Shown: positions 28,201 to 43,200 of the stretch, in pieces
Layout of the letters: every line of letters begins with the position of its first letter
Numbering within the stretch: position 1 is the stretch's first letter
Source: Paramacrobiotus metropolitanus
Taxonomy: Eukaryota > Tardigrada > Eutardigrada > Parachela > Macrobiotidae
Assembly (NCBI RefSeq): GCF_019649055.1
Contig: NW_026570223.1
Coordinates: 2,790,001 to 2,854,000, forward strand
Reading direction: 5' to 3'
Length of the DNA: 64,000 nucleotides
Made by a program: the position numbers and the translations under genes
Notes under the pieces: generated by a model
What the model saw: the letters and a program-made list of their open reading frames with translations, nothing else
What the model was told of the DNA's origin: nothing
Database searches by the model: none

Positions 28201-31200
28201 GGACACGACCACCAGTACTGACACAACGTCCACGTCCACGGACACGACCACCAGTACTGACAGGTAACTTAGCGGCGACGGGACTTGTAACATTGAGATT
28301 GTGTTTCTGAGTGCGGTCGGCCGAATGGAATGTTTTGGAGAATAGCAAAGCCCCGGTTTTGCACGCAGGAAAGAGTAGGCAGTCGAGAACGGGTTGGGAG
28401 TCTGACATAACGCGCTTAGCTCCAAGGGGGTAGTGGATTAGTCGGAGCAGTGAGACAAATCGTTGAGCACATGCTGGCCATGCGCCAGCCGGTCTTAGGC
28501 CAGCAGCCAAAAGCATCATGATCACAGGGAGTGCTGACCGGCATGTTCTATCTTTGCTGCAGCACTACCGACACAACAACCACTCCCACTACGACAGACA
28601 CGACAACAACCGCGACCAGTACTGATACGACAACGGACACTACCACAACTCTCACGACGACAAGCACCGCCAGTACGTCGACGGACACTAGCACCGATAC
28701 CAGCACGTCTACAGTGTCCAGTACGGATACTACCACTGACACGACATCGACGTCCACGGACACGACCACCAGTACTGACACAACGTCCACGTCCACGGAC
28801 ACGACCACCAGTACTGACAGGTAACTTAGCAGCGACGGGACTTGTAACATTGAGATTGTGTTTCTGAGTGCGGTCGGCCGAATGGAATGTTTTGGAGAAT
28901 AGCAAAGCCCCCGGCTTTTGCACGCAGGAAAAGAGTAGGCAGTCGAGAACGGGTTGGGAGTCTGACATAACGCGCTTAGCTCCAAGGGGGTAGTGGATTA
29001 GTCGGAGCAGTGAGAAAAATCGTTGAGCACATGCTGGCCAGGCGCCAGCCGGTCTTAGGCCAGCAGCCAAAAGCATCATGGTCACAGGGAGTGCTGACCG
29101 GCATGTTCTATCTTTGCTGCAGCACTACCGACACAACAACCACTCCCACCACGACAGACACGACAACAACCGCGACCAGTACTGATACGACAACGGACAC
29201 TACCACAACTGACACGACGACAAGCACCGCCAGTACGTCGACGGACACTAGCACCGATACCAGCACGTCTACAGTGTCCAGTACGGATACTACCACTGAC
29301 ACGACATCGACGTCCACGGACACGACCACCAGTACTGACACAACGTCCACGTCCACGGACACGACCACCAGTACTGACAGGTAACTTAGCGGCGACGGGA
29401 CTTGTAACATTGAGATTGTGTTTCTGAGTGCGGTCGGCCGAATGGAATGTTTTGGAGAATAGCAAAGCCCCCGGTTTTAGCACGCAGGAAAGAGTAGGTA
29501 GTCGAGAACGGGTTGGGAGTCTGACATAACGCGCTTAGCTCCAAGGGGGTAGTGGATTAGTCGGAGCAGTGAGGAAAATCGTTGAGCACATGCTGGCCTA
29601 GCGCCAGCCGGTCTTAGGCTAGCAGCCAAAAGCATCATGATCACAGGGAGTGCTGACCGGCATGTTCTATCTTTGCTGCAGCACTACCGACACAACAACC
29701 ACTCCCACTACGACAGACACGACAACAACCGCGACCAGTACTGATACGACAACGGACACTACCACAACTCTCACGACGACAAGCACCGCCAGTACGTCGA
29801 CGGACACTAGCACCGATACCAGCACGTCTACAGTGTCCAGTACGGATACTACCACTGACACGACATCGACGTCCACGGACACGACCACCAGTACTGACAC
29901 AACGTCCACGTCCACGGACACGACGACCAGTACTGACAGGTAACTTAGCAGCGACGGGACTTGTAACATTGAGATTGTGTTTCTGAGTGCGGTCGGCCGA
30001 ATGGAATGTTTTGGAGAATAGCAAAGCCCCCGGTTTTTGCACGCAGGAAAGAGTAGGCAGTCGAGAACGGGTTGGGAGTCTGACATGACGCGCTTAGCTC
30101 CAAGGGGGTAGTGGATTAGTCGGAGCAGTGATAAAAATCGTTGAGCACATGCTGGCCATGCGCCAGCCGGTCTTAGGCCAGCAGCCAAAAGCATCATGTC
30201 ACAGGGAGTGCTGACCGGCATGTTCTATCTTTGCTGCAGCACTACCGACACAACAACCACTCCCACCACGACAGACACGACAACAACCGCGACCAGTACT
30301 GATACGACAACGGACACTACCACAACTGACACGACGACAAGCACCGCCAGTACGTCGACGGACACTAGCACCGATACCAGCACGTCTACAGTGTCCAGTA
30401 CGGACACTACGACTGACACGACATCGACGTCCACGGACACGACCACCAGTACTGACACAACGTCCACGTCCACGGACACGACCACCAGTACTGACAGGTA
30501 ACTTAGCAGCGACGGGACTTGTAACATTGAGATTGTGTTTCTGAGTGCGGTCGGCCGAATGGAATGTTTTGGAGAATAGCAAAGCCCCCGGTTTTTGCAC
30601 GCAGGAAAGAGTAGGCAGTCGAGAACGGGTTGGGAGTCTGACATGACGCGCTTAGCTCCAAGGGGGTAGTGGATTAGTCGGAGCAGTGATAAAAATCGTT
30701 GAGCACATGCTGGCCATGCGCCAGCCGGTCTTAGACCAGCAGCCAAAAGCATCATGTCACAGGGAGTGCTGACCGGCATGTTCTATCTTTGCTGCAGCAC
30801 TACCGACACAACAACCACTCCCACCACGACAGACACGACAACAACCGCGACCAGTACTGATACGACAACGGACACTACCACAACTGACACGACGACAAGC
30901 ACCGCCAGTACGTCGACGGACACTAGCACCGATACCAGCACGTCTACAGTGTCCAGTACGGACACTACCACTGACACGACATCGACGTCCACGGACACGA
31001 CCACCAGTACTGACACAACGTCCACGTCCACGGACACGACGACCAGTACTGACAGGTAACTTAGCAGCGACGGGACTTGTAACATTGAGATTGTGTTTCT
31101 GAGTGCGGTCGGCCGAATGGAATGTTTTGGAGAATAGCAAAGCCCCGGTTTTGCACGCAGGAAAGAGTAGGCAGTCGAGAACGGGTTGGGAGTCTGACAT

Positions 31201-34200
31201 GACGCGCTTAGCTCCAAGGGGGTAGTGGATTAGTCGGAGCAGTGATAAAAATCGTTGAGCACATGCTGGCCATGCGCCAGCCGGTCTTAGGCCAGCAGCC
31301 AAAAGCATCATGTCACAGGGAGTGCTGACCGGCATGTTCTATCTTTGCTGCAGCACTACCGACACAACAACCACTCCCACCACGACAGACACGACAACAA
31401 CCGCGACCAGTACTGATACGACAACGGACACTACCACAACTCACACGACGACAAGCACCGCCAGTACGTCGACGGACACTAGCACCGATACCAGCACGTC
31501 TACAGTGTCCAGTACGGACACTACCACTGACACGACATCGACGTCCACGGACACGACCACCAGTACTGACACAACGTCCACGTCCACGGACACGACCACC
31601 AGTACTGACAGGTAACTTAGCAGCGACGGGACTTGTAACATTGAGATTGTGTTTCTGAGTGCGGTCGGCCGAATGGAATGTTTTGGAGAATAGCAAAGCC
31701 CCCGGTTTTTGCACGCAGGAAAGAGTAGGCAGTCGAGAACGGGTTGGGAGTCTGACATGACGCGCTTAGCTCCAAGGGGGTAGTGGATTAGTCGGAGCAG
31801 TGATAAAAATCGTTGAGCACATGCTGGCCATGCGCCAGCCGGTCTTAGGCCAGCAGCCAAAAGCATCATGTCACAGGAGTGCTGACCGGCATGTTCTATC
31901 TTTGCTGCAGCACTACCGACACAACAACCACTCCCACCACGACAGACACGACAACAACCGCGACCAGTACTGATACGACAACGGACACTACCACAACTCC
32001 GACACGACGACAAGCACCGCCAGTACGTCGACGGACACTAGCACCGATACCAGCACGTCTACAGTGTCCAGTACGGACACTACCACTGACACGACATCGA
32101 CGTCCACGGACACGACCACCAGTACTGACACAACGTCCACGTCCACGGACACGACCACCAGTACTGACAGGTAACTTAGCAGCGACGGGACTTGTAACAT
32201 TGAGATTGTGTTTCTGAGTGCGGTCGGCCGAATGGAATGTTTTGGAGAATAGCAAAGCCCCCGGTTTTTGCACGCAGGAAAGAGTAGGCAGTCGAGAACG
32301 GGTTGGGAGTCTGACATGACGCGCTTAGCTCCAAGGGGGTAGTGGATTAGTCGGAGCAGTGATAAAAATCGTTGAGCACATGCTGGCCATGCGCCAGCCG
32401 GTCTTAGACCAGCAGCCAAAAGCATCATGTCACAGGGAGTGCTGACCGGCATGTTCTATCTTTGCTGCAGCACTGCCGACACAACAACCACTCCCACCAC
32501 GACAGACACGACAACAACCGCGACCAGTACTGATACGACAACGGACACTACCACAACTGACACGACGACAAGCACCGCCAGTACGTCGACGGACACTAGC
32601 ACCGATACCAGCACGTCTACAGTGTCCAGTACGGATACTACCACTGACACGACATCGACGTCCACGGACACGACCACCAGTACTGACACAACGTCCACGT
32701 CCACGGACACGACCACCAGTACTGACAGGTAACTTAGCGGCGACGGGACTTGTAACATTGAGATTGTGTTTCTGAGTGCGGTCGGCCGAATGGAATGTTT
32801 TGGAGAATAGCAAAGCCCCCGGTTTTTGCACGCAGGAAAGAGTAGGCAGTCGAGAACGGGTTGGGAGTCTGACATAACGCGCTTAGCTCCAAGGGGGTAG
32901 TGGATTAGTCGGAGCAGTGAGAAAAATCGTTGAGCACATGCTGGCCATGCGCCAGCCGGTCTTAGGCCAGCAGCCAAAAGCATCATGGTCACAGGGAGTG
33001 CTGACCGGCATGTTCTATCTTTGCTGCAGCACTACCGACACAACAACCACTCCCACCACGACAGACACGACAACAACCGCGACCAGTACTGATACGACAA
33101 CGGACACTACCACAACTGACACGACGACAAGCACCGCCAGTACGTCGACGGACACTAGCACCGATACCAGCACGTCTACAGTGTCCAGTACGGATACTAC
33201 CACTGACACGACATCGACGTCCACGGACACGACCACCAGTACTGACACAACGTCCACGTCCACGGACACGACCACCAGTACTGACAGGTAACTTAGCGGC
33301 GACGGGACTTGTAACATTGAGATTGTGTTTCTGAGTGCGGTCGGCCGAATGGAATGTTTTGGAGAATAGCAAAGCCCCGGTTTTGCACGCAGGAAAGAGT
33401 AGGCAGTCGAGAACGGGTTGGGAGTCTGACATAACGCGCTTAGCTCCAAGGGGTAGTGGATTAGTCGGAGCAGTGAGAAAAATCGTTGAGCACATGCTGG
33501 CCTAGCGCCAGCCGGTCTTAGGCCAGCAGCCAAAAGCATCATGGTCACAGGGAGTGCTGACCGGCATGTTCTATCTTTGCTGCAGCACTACCGACACAAC
33601 AACCACTCCCACCACGACAGACACGACAACAACCGCGACCAGTACTGATACGACAACGGACACTACCACAACTGACACGACGACAAGCACCGCCAGTACG
33701 TCGACGGACACTAGCACCGATACCAGCACGTCTACAGTGTCCAGTACGGATACTACCACTGACACGACATCGACGTCCACGGACACGACCACCAGTACTG
33801 ACACAACGTCCACGTCCACGGACACGACCACCAGTACTGACAGGTAACTTAGCGGCGACGGGACTTGTAACATTGAGATTGTGTTTCTGAGTGCGGTCGG
33901 CCGAATGGAATGTTTTGGAGAATAGCAAAGCCCCCGGTTTTTGCACGCAGGAAAGAGTAGGCAGTCGAGAACGGGTTGGGAGTCTGACATAACGCGCTTA
34001 GCTCCAAGGGGTAGTGGATTAGTCGGAGCAGTGAGAAAAATCGTTGAGCACATGCTGGCCAGGCGCCAGCCGGTCTTAGGCCAGCAGCCAAAAGCATCAT
34101 GGTCACAGGGAGTGCTGACCGGCATGTTCTATCTTTGCTGCAGCACTACCGACACAACAACCACTCCCACCACGACAGACACGACAACAACCGCGACCAG

Positions 34201-37200
34201 TACTGATACGACAACGGACACTACCACAACTGACACGACGACAAGCACCGCCAGTACGTCGACGGACACTAGCACCGATACCAGCACGTCTACAGTGTCC
34301 AGTACGGATACTACCACTGACACGACATCGACGTCCACGGACACGACCACCAGTACTGACACAACGTCCACGTCCACGGACACGACCACCAGTACTGACA
34401 GGTAACTTAGCGGCGACGGGACTTGTAACATTGAGATTGTGTTTCTGAGTGCGGTCGGCCGAATGGAATGTTTTGGAGAATAGCAAAGCCCCCGGTTTTT
34501 GCACGCAGGAAAGAGTAGGCAGTCGAGAACGGGTTGGGAGTCTGACATAACGCGCTTAGCTCCAAGGGGTAGTGGATTAGTCGGAGCAGTGAGAAAAATC
34601 GTTGAGCACATGCTGGCCATGCGCCAGCCGGTCTTAGGCCAGCAGCCAAAAGCATCATGGTCACAGGGAGTGCTGACCGGCATGTTCTATCTTTGCTGCA
34701 GCACTACCGACACAACAACCACTCCCACCACGACAGACACGACAACAACCGCGACCAGTACTGATACGACAACGGACACTACCACAACTGACACGACGAC
34801 AAGCACCGCCAGTACGTCGACGGACACTAGCACCGATACCAGCACGTCTACAGTGTCCAGTACGGATACTACCACTGACACGACATCGACGTCCACGGAC
34901 ACGACCACCAGTACTGACACAACGTCCACGTCCACGGACACGACCACCAGTACTGACAGGTAACTTAGCGGCGACGGGACTTGTAACATTGAGATTGTGT
35001 TTCTGAGTGCGGTCGGCCGAATGGAATGTTTTGGAGAATAGCAAAGCCCCCGGTTTTTGCACGCAGGAAAGAGTAGGCAGTCGAGAACGGGTTGGGAGTC
35101 TGACATAACGCGCTTAGCTCCAAGGGGTAGTGGATTAGTCGGAGCAGTGAGAAAAATCGTTGAGCACATGCTGGCCAGGCGCCAGCCGGTCTTAGGCCAG
35201 CAGCCAAAAGCATCATGGTCACAGGGAGTGCTGACCGGCATGTTCTATCTTTGCTGCAGCACTACCGACACAACAACCACTCCCACCACGACAGACACGA
35301 CAACAACCGCGACCAGTACTGATACGACAACGGACACTACCACAACTGACACGACGACAAGCACCGCCAGTACGTCGACGGACACTAGCACCGATACCAG
35401 CACGTCTACAGTGTCCAGTACGGATACTACCACTGACACGACATCGACGTCCACGGACACGACCACCAGTACTGACACAACGTCCACGTCCACGGACACG
35501 ACCACCAGTACTGACAGGTAACTTAGCGGCGACGGGACTTGTAACATTGAGATTGTGTTTCTGAGTGCGGTCGGCCGAATGGAATGTTTTGGAGAATAGC
35601 AAAGCCCCGGTTTTGCACGCAGGAAAGAGTAGGCAGTCGAGAACGGGTTGGGAGTCTGACATAACGCGCTTAGCTCCAAGGGGTAGTGGATTAGTCGGAG
35701 CAGTGAGAAAAATCGTTGAGCACATGCTGGCCAGGCGCCAGCCGGTCTTAGGCCAGCAGCCAAAAGCATCATGGTCACAGGGAGTGCTGACCGGCATGTT
35801 CTATCTTTGCTGCAGCACTACCGACACAACAACCACTCCCACCACGACAGACACGACAACAACCGCGACCAGTACTGATACGACAACGGACACTACCACA
35901 ACTGACACGACGACAAGCACCGCCAGTACGTCGACGGACACTAGCACCGATACCAGCACGTCTACAGTGTCCAGTACGGATACTACCACTGACACGACAT
36001 CGACGTCCACGGACACGACCACCAGTACTGACACAACGTCCACGTCCACGGACACGACCACCAGTACTGACAGGTAACTTAGCGGCGACGGGACTTGTAA
36101 CATTGAGATTGTGTTTCTGAGTGCGGTCGGCCGAATGGAATGTTTTGGAGAATAGCAAAGCCCCCGGTTTTTGCACGCAGGAAAGAGTAGGCAGTCGAGA
36201 ACGGGTTGGGAGTCTGACATAACGCGCTTAGCTCCAAGGGGTAGTGGATTAGTCGGAGCAGTGAGAAAAATCGTTGAGCACATGCTGGCCATGCGCCAGC
36301 CGGTCTTAGGCCAGCAGCCAAAAGCATCATGGTCACAGGGAGTGCTGACCGGCATGTTCTATCTTTGCTGCAGCACTACCGACACAACAACCACTCCCAC
36401 CACGACAGACACGACAACAACCGCGACCAGTACTGATACGACAACGGACACTACCACAACTGACACGACGACAAGCACCGCCAGTACGTCGACGGACACT
36501 AGCACCGATACCAGCACGTCTACAGTGTCCAGTACGGATACTACCACTGACACGACATCGACGTCCACGGACACGACCACCAGTACTGACACAACGTCCA
36601 CGTCCACGGACACGACCACCAGTACTGACAGGTAACTTAGCGGCGACGGGACTTGTAACATTGAGATTGTGTTTCTGAGTGCGGTCGGCCGAATGGAATG
36701 TTTTGGAGAATAGCAAAGCCCCGGTTTTGCACGCAGGAAAGAGTAGGCAGTCGAGAACGGGTTGGGAGTCTGACATAACGCGCTTAGCTCCAAGGGGTAG
36801 TGGATTAGTCGGAGCAGTGAGAAAAATCGTTGAGCACATGCTGGCCAGGCGCCAGCCGGTCTTAGGCCAGCAGCCAAAAGCATCATGGTCACAGGGAGTG
36901 CTGACCGGCATGTTCTATCTTTGCTGCAGCACTACCGACACAACAACCACTCCCACCACGACAGACACGACAACAACCGCGACCAGTACTGATACGACAA
37001 CGGACACTACCACAACTGACACGACGACAAGCACCGCCAGTACGTCGACGGACACTAGCACCGATACCAGCACGTCTACAGTGTCCAGTACGGATACTAC
37101 CACTGACACGACATCGACGTCCACGGACACGACCACCAGTACTGACACAACGTCCACGTCCACGGACACGACCACCAGTACTGACAGGTAACTTAGCGGC

Positions 37201-40200
37201 GACGGGACTTGTAACATTGAGATTGTGTTTCTGAGTGCGGTCGGCCGAATGGAATGTTTTGGAGAATAGCAAAGCCCCGGTTTTGCACGCAGGAAAGAGT
37301 AGGCAGTCGAGAACGGGTTGGGAGTCTGACATAACGCGCTTAGCTCCAAGGGGTAGTGGATTAGTCGGAGCAGTGAGAAAAATCGTTGAGCACATGCTGG
37401 CCAGGCGCCAGCCGGTCTTAGGCCAGCAGCCAAAAGCATCATGGTCACAGGGAGTGCTGACCGGCATGTTCTATCTTTGCTGCAGCACTACCGACACAAC
37501 AACCACTCCCACCACGACAGACACGACAACAACCGCGACCAGTACTGATACGACAACGGACACTACCACAACTGACACGACGACAAGCACCGCCAGTACG
37601 TCGACGGACACTAGCACCGATACCAGCACGTCTACAGTGTCCAGTACGGATACTACCACTGACACGACATCGACGTCCACGGACACGACCACCAGTACTG
37701 ACACAACGTCCACGTCCACGGACACGACCACCAGTACTGACAGGTAACTTAGCGGCGACGGGACTTGTAACATTGAGATTGTGTTTCTGAGTGCGGTCGG
37801 CCGAATGGAATGTTTTGGAGAATAGCAAAGCCCCCGGTTTTTGCACGCAGGAAAGAGTAGGCAGTCGAGAACGGGTTGGGAGTCTGACATAACGCGCTTA
37901 GCTCCAAGGGGTAGTGGATTAGTCGGAGCAGTGAGAAAAATCGTTGAGCACATGCTGGCCGTAGGCGCCAGCCGGTCTTAGGCCAGCAGCCAAAAGCATC
38001 ATGGTCACAGGGAGTGCTGACCGGCATGTTCTATCTTTGCTGCAGCACTACCGACACAACAACCACTCCCACCACGACAGACACGACAACAACCGCGACC
38101 AGTACTGATACGACAACGGACACTACCACAACTGACACGACGACAAGCACCGCCAGTACGTCGACGGACACTAGCACCGATACCAGCACGTCTACAGTGT
38201 CCAGTACGGATACTACCACTGACACGACATCGACGTCCACGGACACGACCACCAGTACTGACACAACGTCCACGTCCACGGACACGACCACCAGTACTGA
38301 CAGGTAACTTAGCGGCGACGGGACTTGTAACATTGAGATTGTGTTTCTGAGTGCGGTCGGCCGAATGGAATGTTTTGGAGAATAGCAAAGCCCCCGGTTT
38401 TTGCACGCAGGAAAGAGTAGGCAGTCGAGAACGGGTTGGGAGTCTGACATAACGCGCTTAGCTCCAAGAGGGTAGTGGATTAGTCGGAGCAGTGAGAAAA
38501 ATCGTTGAGCACATGCTGGCCAGGCGCCAGCCGGTCTTAGGCCAGCAGCCAAAAGCATCATGGTCACAGGGAGTGCTGACCGGCATGTTCTATCTTTGCT
38601 GCAGCACTACCGACACAACAACCACTCCCACCACGACAGACACGACAACAACCGCGACCAGTACTGATACGACAACGGACACTACCACAACTGACACGAC
38701 GACAAGCACCGCCAGTACGTCGACGGACACTAGCACCGATACCAGCACGTCTACAGTGTCCAGTACGGATACTACCACTGACACGACATCGACGTCCACG
38801 GACACGACCACCAGTACTGACACAACGTCCACGTCCACGGACACGACCACCAGTACTGACAGGTAACTTAGCGGCGACGGGACTTGTAACATTGAGATTG
38901 TGTTTCTGAGTGCGGTCGGCCGAATGGAATGTTTTGGAGAATAGCAAAGCCCCCGGTTTTTGCACGCAGGAAAGAGTAGGCAGTCGAGAACGGGTTGGGA
39001 GTCTGACATAACGCGCTTAGCTCCAAGGGGTAGTGGATTAGTCGGAGCAGTGAGAAAAATCGTTGAGCACATGCTGGCCATGCGCCAGCCGGTCTTAGGC
39101 CAGCAGCCAAAAGCATCATGGTCACAGGGAGTGCTGACCGGCATGTTCTATCTTTGCTGCAGCACTACCGACACAACAACCACTCCCACCACGACAGACA
39201 CGACAACAACCGCGACCAGTACTGATACGACAACGGACACTACCACAACTGACACGACGACAAGCACCGCCAGTACGTCGACGGACACTAGCACCGATAC
39301 CAGCACGTCTACAGTGTCCAGTACGGATACTACCACTGACACGACATCGACGTCCACGGACACGACCACCAGTACTGACACAACGTCCACGTCCACGGAC
39401 ACGACCACCAGTACTGACAGGTAACTTAGCGGCGACGGGACTTGTAACATTGAGATTGTGTTTCTGAGTGCGGTCGGCCGAATGGAATGTTTTGGAGAAT
39501 AGCAAAGCCCCCGGTTTTTGCACGCAGGAAAGAGTAGGCAGTCGAGAACGGGTTGGGAGTCTGACATAACGCGCTTAGCTCCAAGGGGTAGTGGATTAGT
39601 CGGAGCAGTGAGAAAAATCGTTGAGCACATGCTGGCCAGGCGCCAGCCGGTCTTAGGCCAGCAGCCAAAAGCATCATGGTCACAGGGAGTGCTGACCGGC
39701 ATGTTCTATCTTTGCTGCAGCACTACCGACACAACAACCACTCCCACCACGACAGACACGACAACAACCGCGACCAGTACTGATACGACAACGGACACTA
39801 CCACAACTGACACGACGACAAGCACCGCCAGTACGTCGACGGACACTAGCACCGATACCAGCACGTCTACAGTGTCCAGTACGGATACTACCACTGACAC
39901 GACATCGACGTCCACGGACACGACCACCAGTACTGACACAACGTCCACGTCCACGGACACGACCACCAGTACTGACAGGTAACTTAGCGGCGACGGGACT
40001 TGTAACATTGAGATTGTGTTTCTGAGTGCGGTCGGCCGAATGGAATGTTTTGGAGAATAGCAAAGCCCCCGGTTTTTGCACGCAGGAAAGAGTAGGCAGT
40101 CGAGAACGGGTTGGGAGTCTGACATAACGCGCTTAGCTCCAAGGGGGTAGTGGATTAGTCGGAGCAGTGAGAAAAATCGTTGAGCACATGCTGGCCAGGC

Positions 40201-43200
40201 GCCAGCCGGTCTTAGGCCAGCAGCCAAAAGCATCATGGTCACAGGGAGTGCTGACCGGCATGTTCTATCTTTGCTGCAGCACTACCGACACAACAACCAC
40301 TCCCACCACGACAGACACGACAACAACCGCGACCAGTACTGATACGACAACGGACACTACCACAACTGACACGACGACAAGCACCGCCAGTACGTCGACG
40401 GACACTAGCACCGATACCAGCACGTCTACAGTGTCCAGTACGGATACTACCACTGACACGACATCGACGTCCACGGACACGACCACCAGTACTGACACAA
40501 CGTCCACGTCCACGGACACGACCACCAGTACTGACAGGTAACTTAGCGGCGACGGGACTTGTAACATTGAGATTGTGTTTCTGAGTGCGGTCGGCCGAAT
40601 GGAATGTTTTGGAGAATAGCAAAGCCCCCGGTTTTGCACGCAGGAAAGAGTAGGCAGTCGAGAACGGGTTGGGAGTCTGACATAACGCGCTTAGCTCCAA
40701 GGGGGTAGTGGATTAGTCGGAGCAGTGAGAAAATCGTTGAGCACATGCTGGCCATGCGCCAGCCGGTCTTAGGCCAGCAGCCAAAAGCATCATGGTCACA
40801 GGGAGTGCTGACCGGCATGTTCTATCTTTGCTGCAGCACTACCGACACAACAACCACTCCCACCACGACAGACACGACAACAACCGCGACCAGTACTGAT
40901 ACGACAACGGACACTACCACAACTGACACGACGACAAGCACCGCCAGTACGTCGACGGACACTAGCACCGATACCAGCACGTCTACAGTGTCCAGTACGG
41001 ATACTACCACTGACACGACATCGACGTCCACGGACACGACCACCAGTACTGACACAACGTCCACGTCCACGGACACGACCACCAGTACTGACAGGTAACT
41101 TAGCGGCGACGGGACTTGTAACATTGAGATTGTGTTTCTGAGTGCGGTCGGCCGAATGGAATGTTTTGGAGAATAGCAAAGCCCCCGGTTTTTGCACGCA
41201 GGAAAGAGTAGGCAGTCGAGAACGGGTTGGGAGTCTGACATAACGCGCTTAGCTCCAAGGGGGTAGTGGATTAGTCGGAGCAGTGAGAAAAATCGTTGAG
41301 CACATGCTGGCCAGGCGCCAGCCGGTCTTAGGCCAGCAGCCAAAAGCATCATGGTCACAGGGAGTGCTGACCGGCATGTTCTATCTTTGCTGCAGCACTA
41401 CCGACACAACAACCACTCCCACCACGACAGACACGACAACAACCGCGACCAGTACTGATACGACAACGGACACTACCACAACTGACACGACGACAAGCAC
41501 CGCCAGTACGTCGACGGACACTAGCACCGATACCAGCACGTCTACAGTGTCCAGTACGGATACTACCACTGACACGACATCGACGTCCACGGACACGACC
41601 ACCAGTACTGACACAACGTCCACGTCCACGGACACGACCACCAGTACTGACAGGTAACTTAGCGGCGACGGGACTTGTAACATTGAGATTGTGTTTCTGA
41701 GTGCGGTCGGCCGAATGGAATGTTTTGGAGAATAGCAAAGCCCCCGGTTTTTGCACGCAGGAAAGAGTAGGCAGTCGAGAACGGGTTGGGAGTCTGACAT
41801 AACGCGCTTAGCTCCAAGGGGTAGTGGATTAGTCGGAGCAGTGAGAAAAATCGTTGAGCACATGCTGGCCAGGCGCCAGCCGGTCTTAGGCCAGCAGCCA
41901 AAAGCATCATGGTCACAGGGAGTGCTGACCGGCATGTTCTATCTTTGCTGCAGCACTACCGACACAACAACCACTCCCACCACGACAGACACGACAACAA
42001 CCGCGACCAGTACTGATACGACAACGGACACTACCACAACTGACACGACGACAAGCACCGCCAGTACGTCGACGGACACTAGCACCGATACCAGCACGTC
42101 TACAGTGTCCAGTACGGATACTACCACTGACACGACATCGACGTCCACGGACACGACCACCAGTACTGACACAACGTCCACGTCCACGGACACGACCACC
42201 AGTACTGACAGGTAACTTAGCGGCGACGGGACTTGTAACATTGAGATTGTGTTTCTGAGTGCGGTCGGCCGAATGGAATGTTTTGGAGAATAGCAAAGCC
42301 CCCGGTTTTTGCACGCAGGAAAGAGTAGGCAGTCGAGAACGGGTTGGGAGTCTGACATAACGCGCTTAGCTCCAAGGGGTAGTGGATTAGTCGGAGCAGT
42401 GAGAAAAATCGTTGAGCACATGCTGGCCATGCGCCAGCCGGTCTTAGGCCAGCAGCCAAAAGCATCATGGTCACAGGGAGTGCTGACCGGCATGTTCTAT
42501 CTTTGCTGCAGCACTACCGACACAACAACCACTCCCACCACGACAGACACGACAACAACCGCGACCAGTACTGATACGACAACGGACACTACCACAACTG
42601 ACACGACGACAAGCACCGCCAGTACGTCGACGGACACTAGCACCGATACCAGCACGTCTACAGTGTCCAGTACGGATACTACCACTGACACGACATCGAC
42701 GTCCACGGACACGACCACCAGTACTGACACAACGTCCACGTCCACGGACACGACCACCAGTACTGACAGGTAACTTAGCGGCGACGGGACTTGTAACATT
42801 GAGATTGTGTTTCTGAGTGCGGTCGGCCGAATGGAATGTTTTGGAGAATAGCAAAGCCCCCGGTTTTGCACGCAGGAAAGAGTAGGCAGTCGAGAACGGG
42901 TTGGGAGTCTGACATAACGCGCTTAGCTCCAAGGGGGTAGTGGATTAGTCGGAGCAGTGAGAAAAATCGTTGAGCACATGCTGGCCTAGCGCCAGCCGGT
43001 CTTAGGCCAGCAGCCAAAAGCATCATGATCACAGGGAGTGCTGACCGGCATGTTCTATCTTTGCTGCAGCACTACCGACACAACAACCACTCCCACCACG
43101 ACAGACACGACAACAACCGCGACCAGTACTGATACGACAACGGACACTACCACAACTGACACGACGACAAGCACCGCCAGTACGTCGACGGACACTAGCA

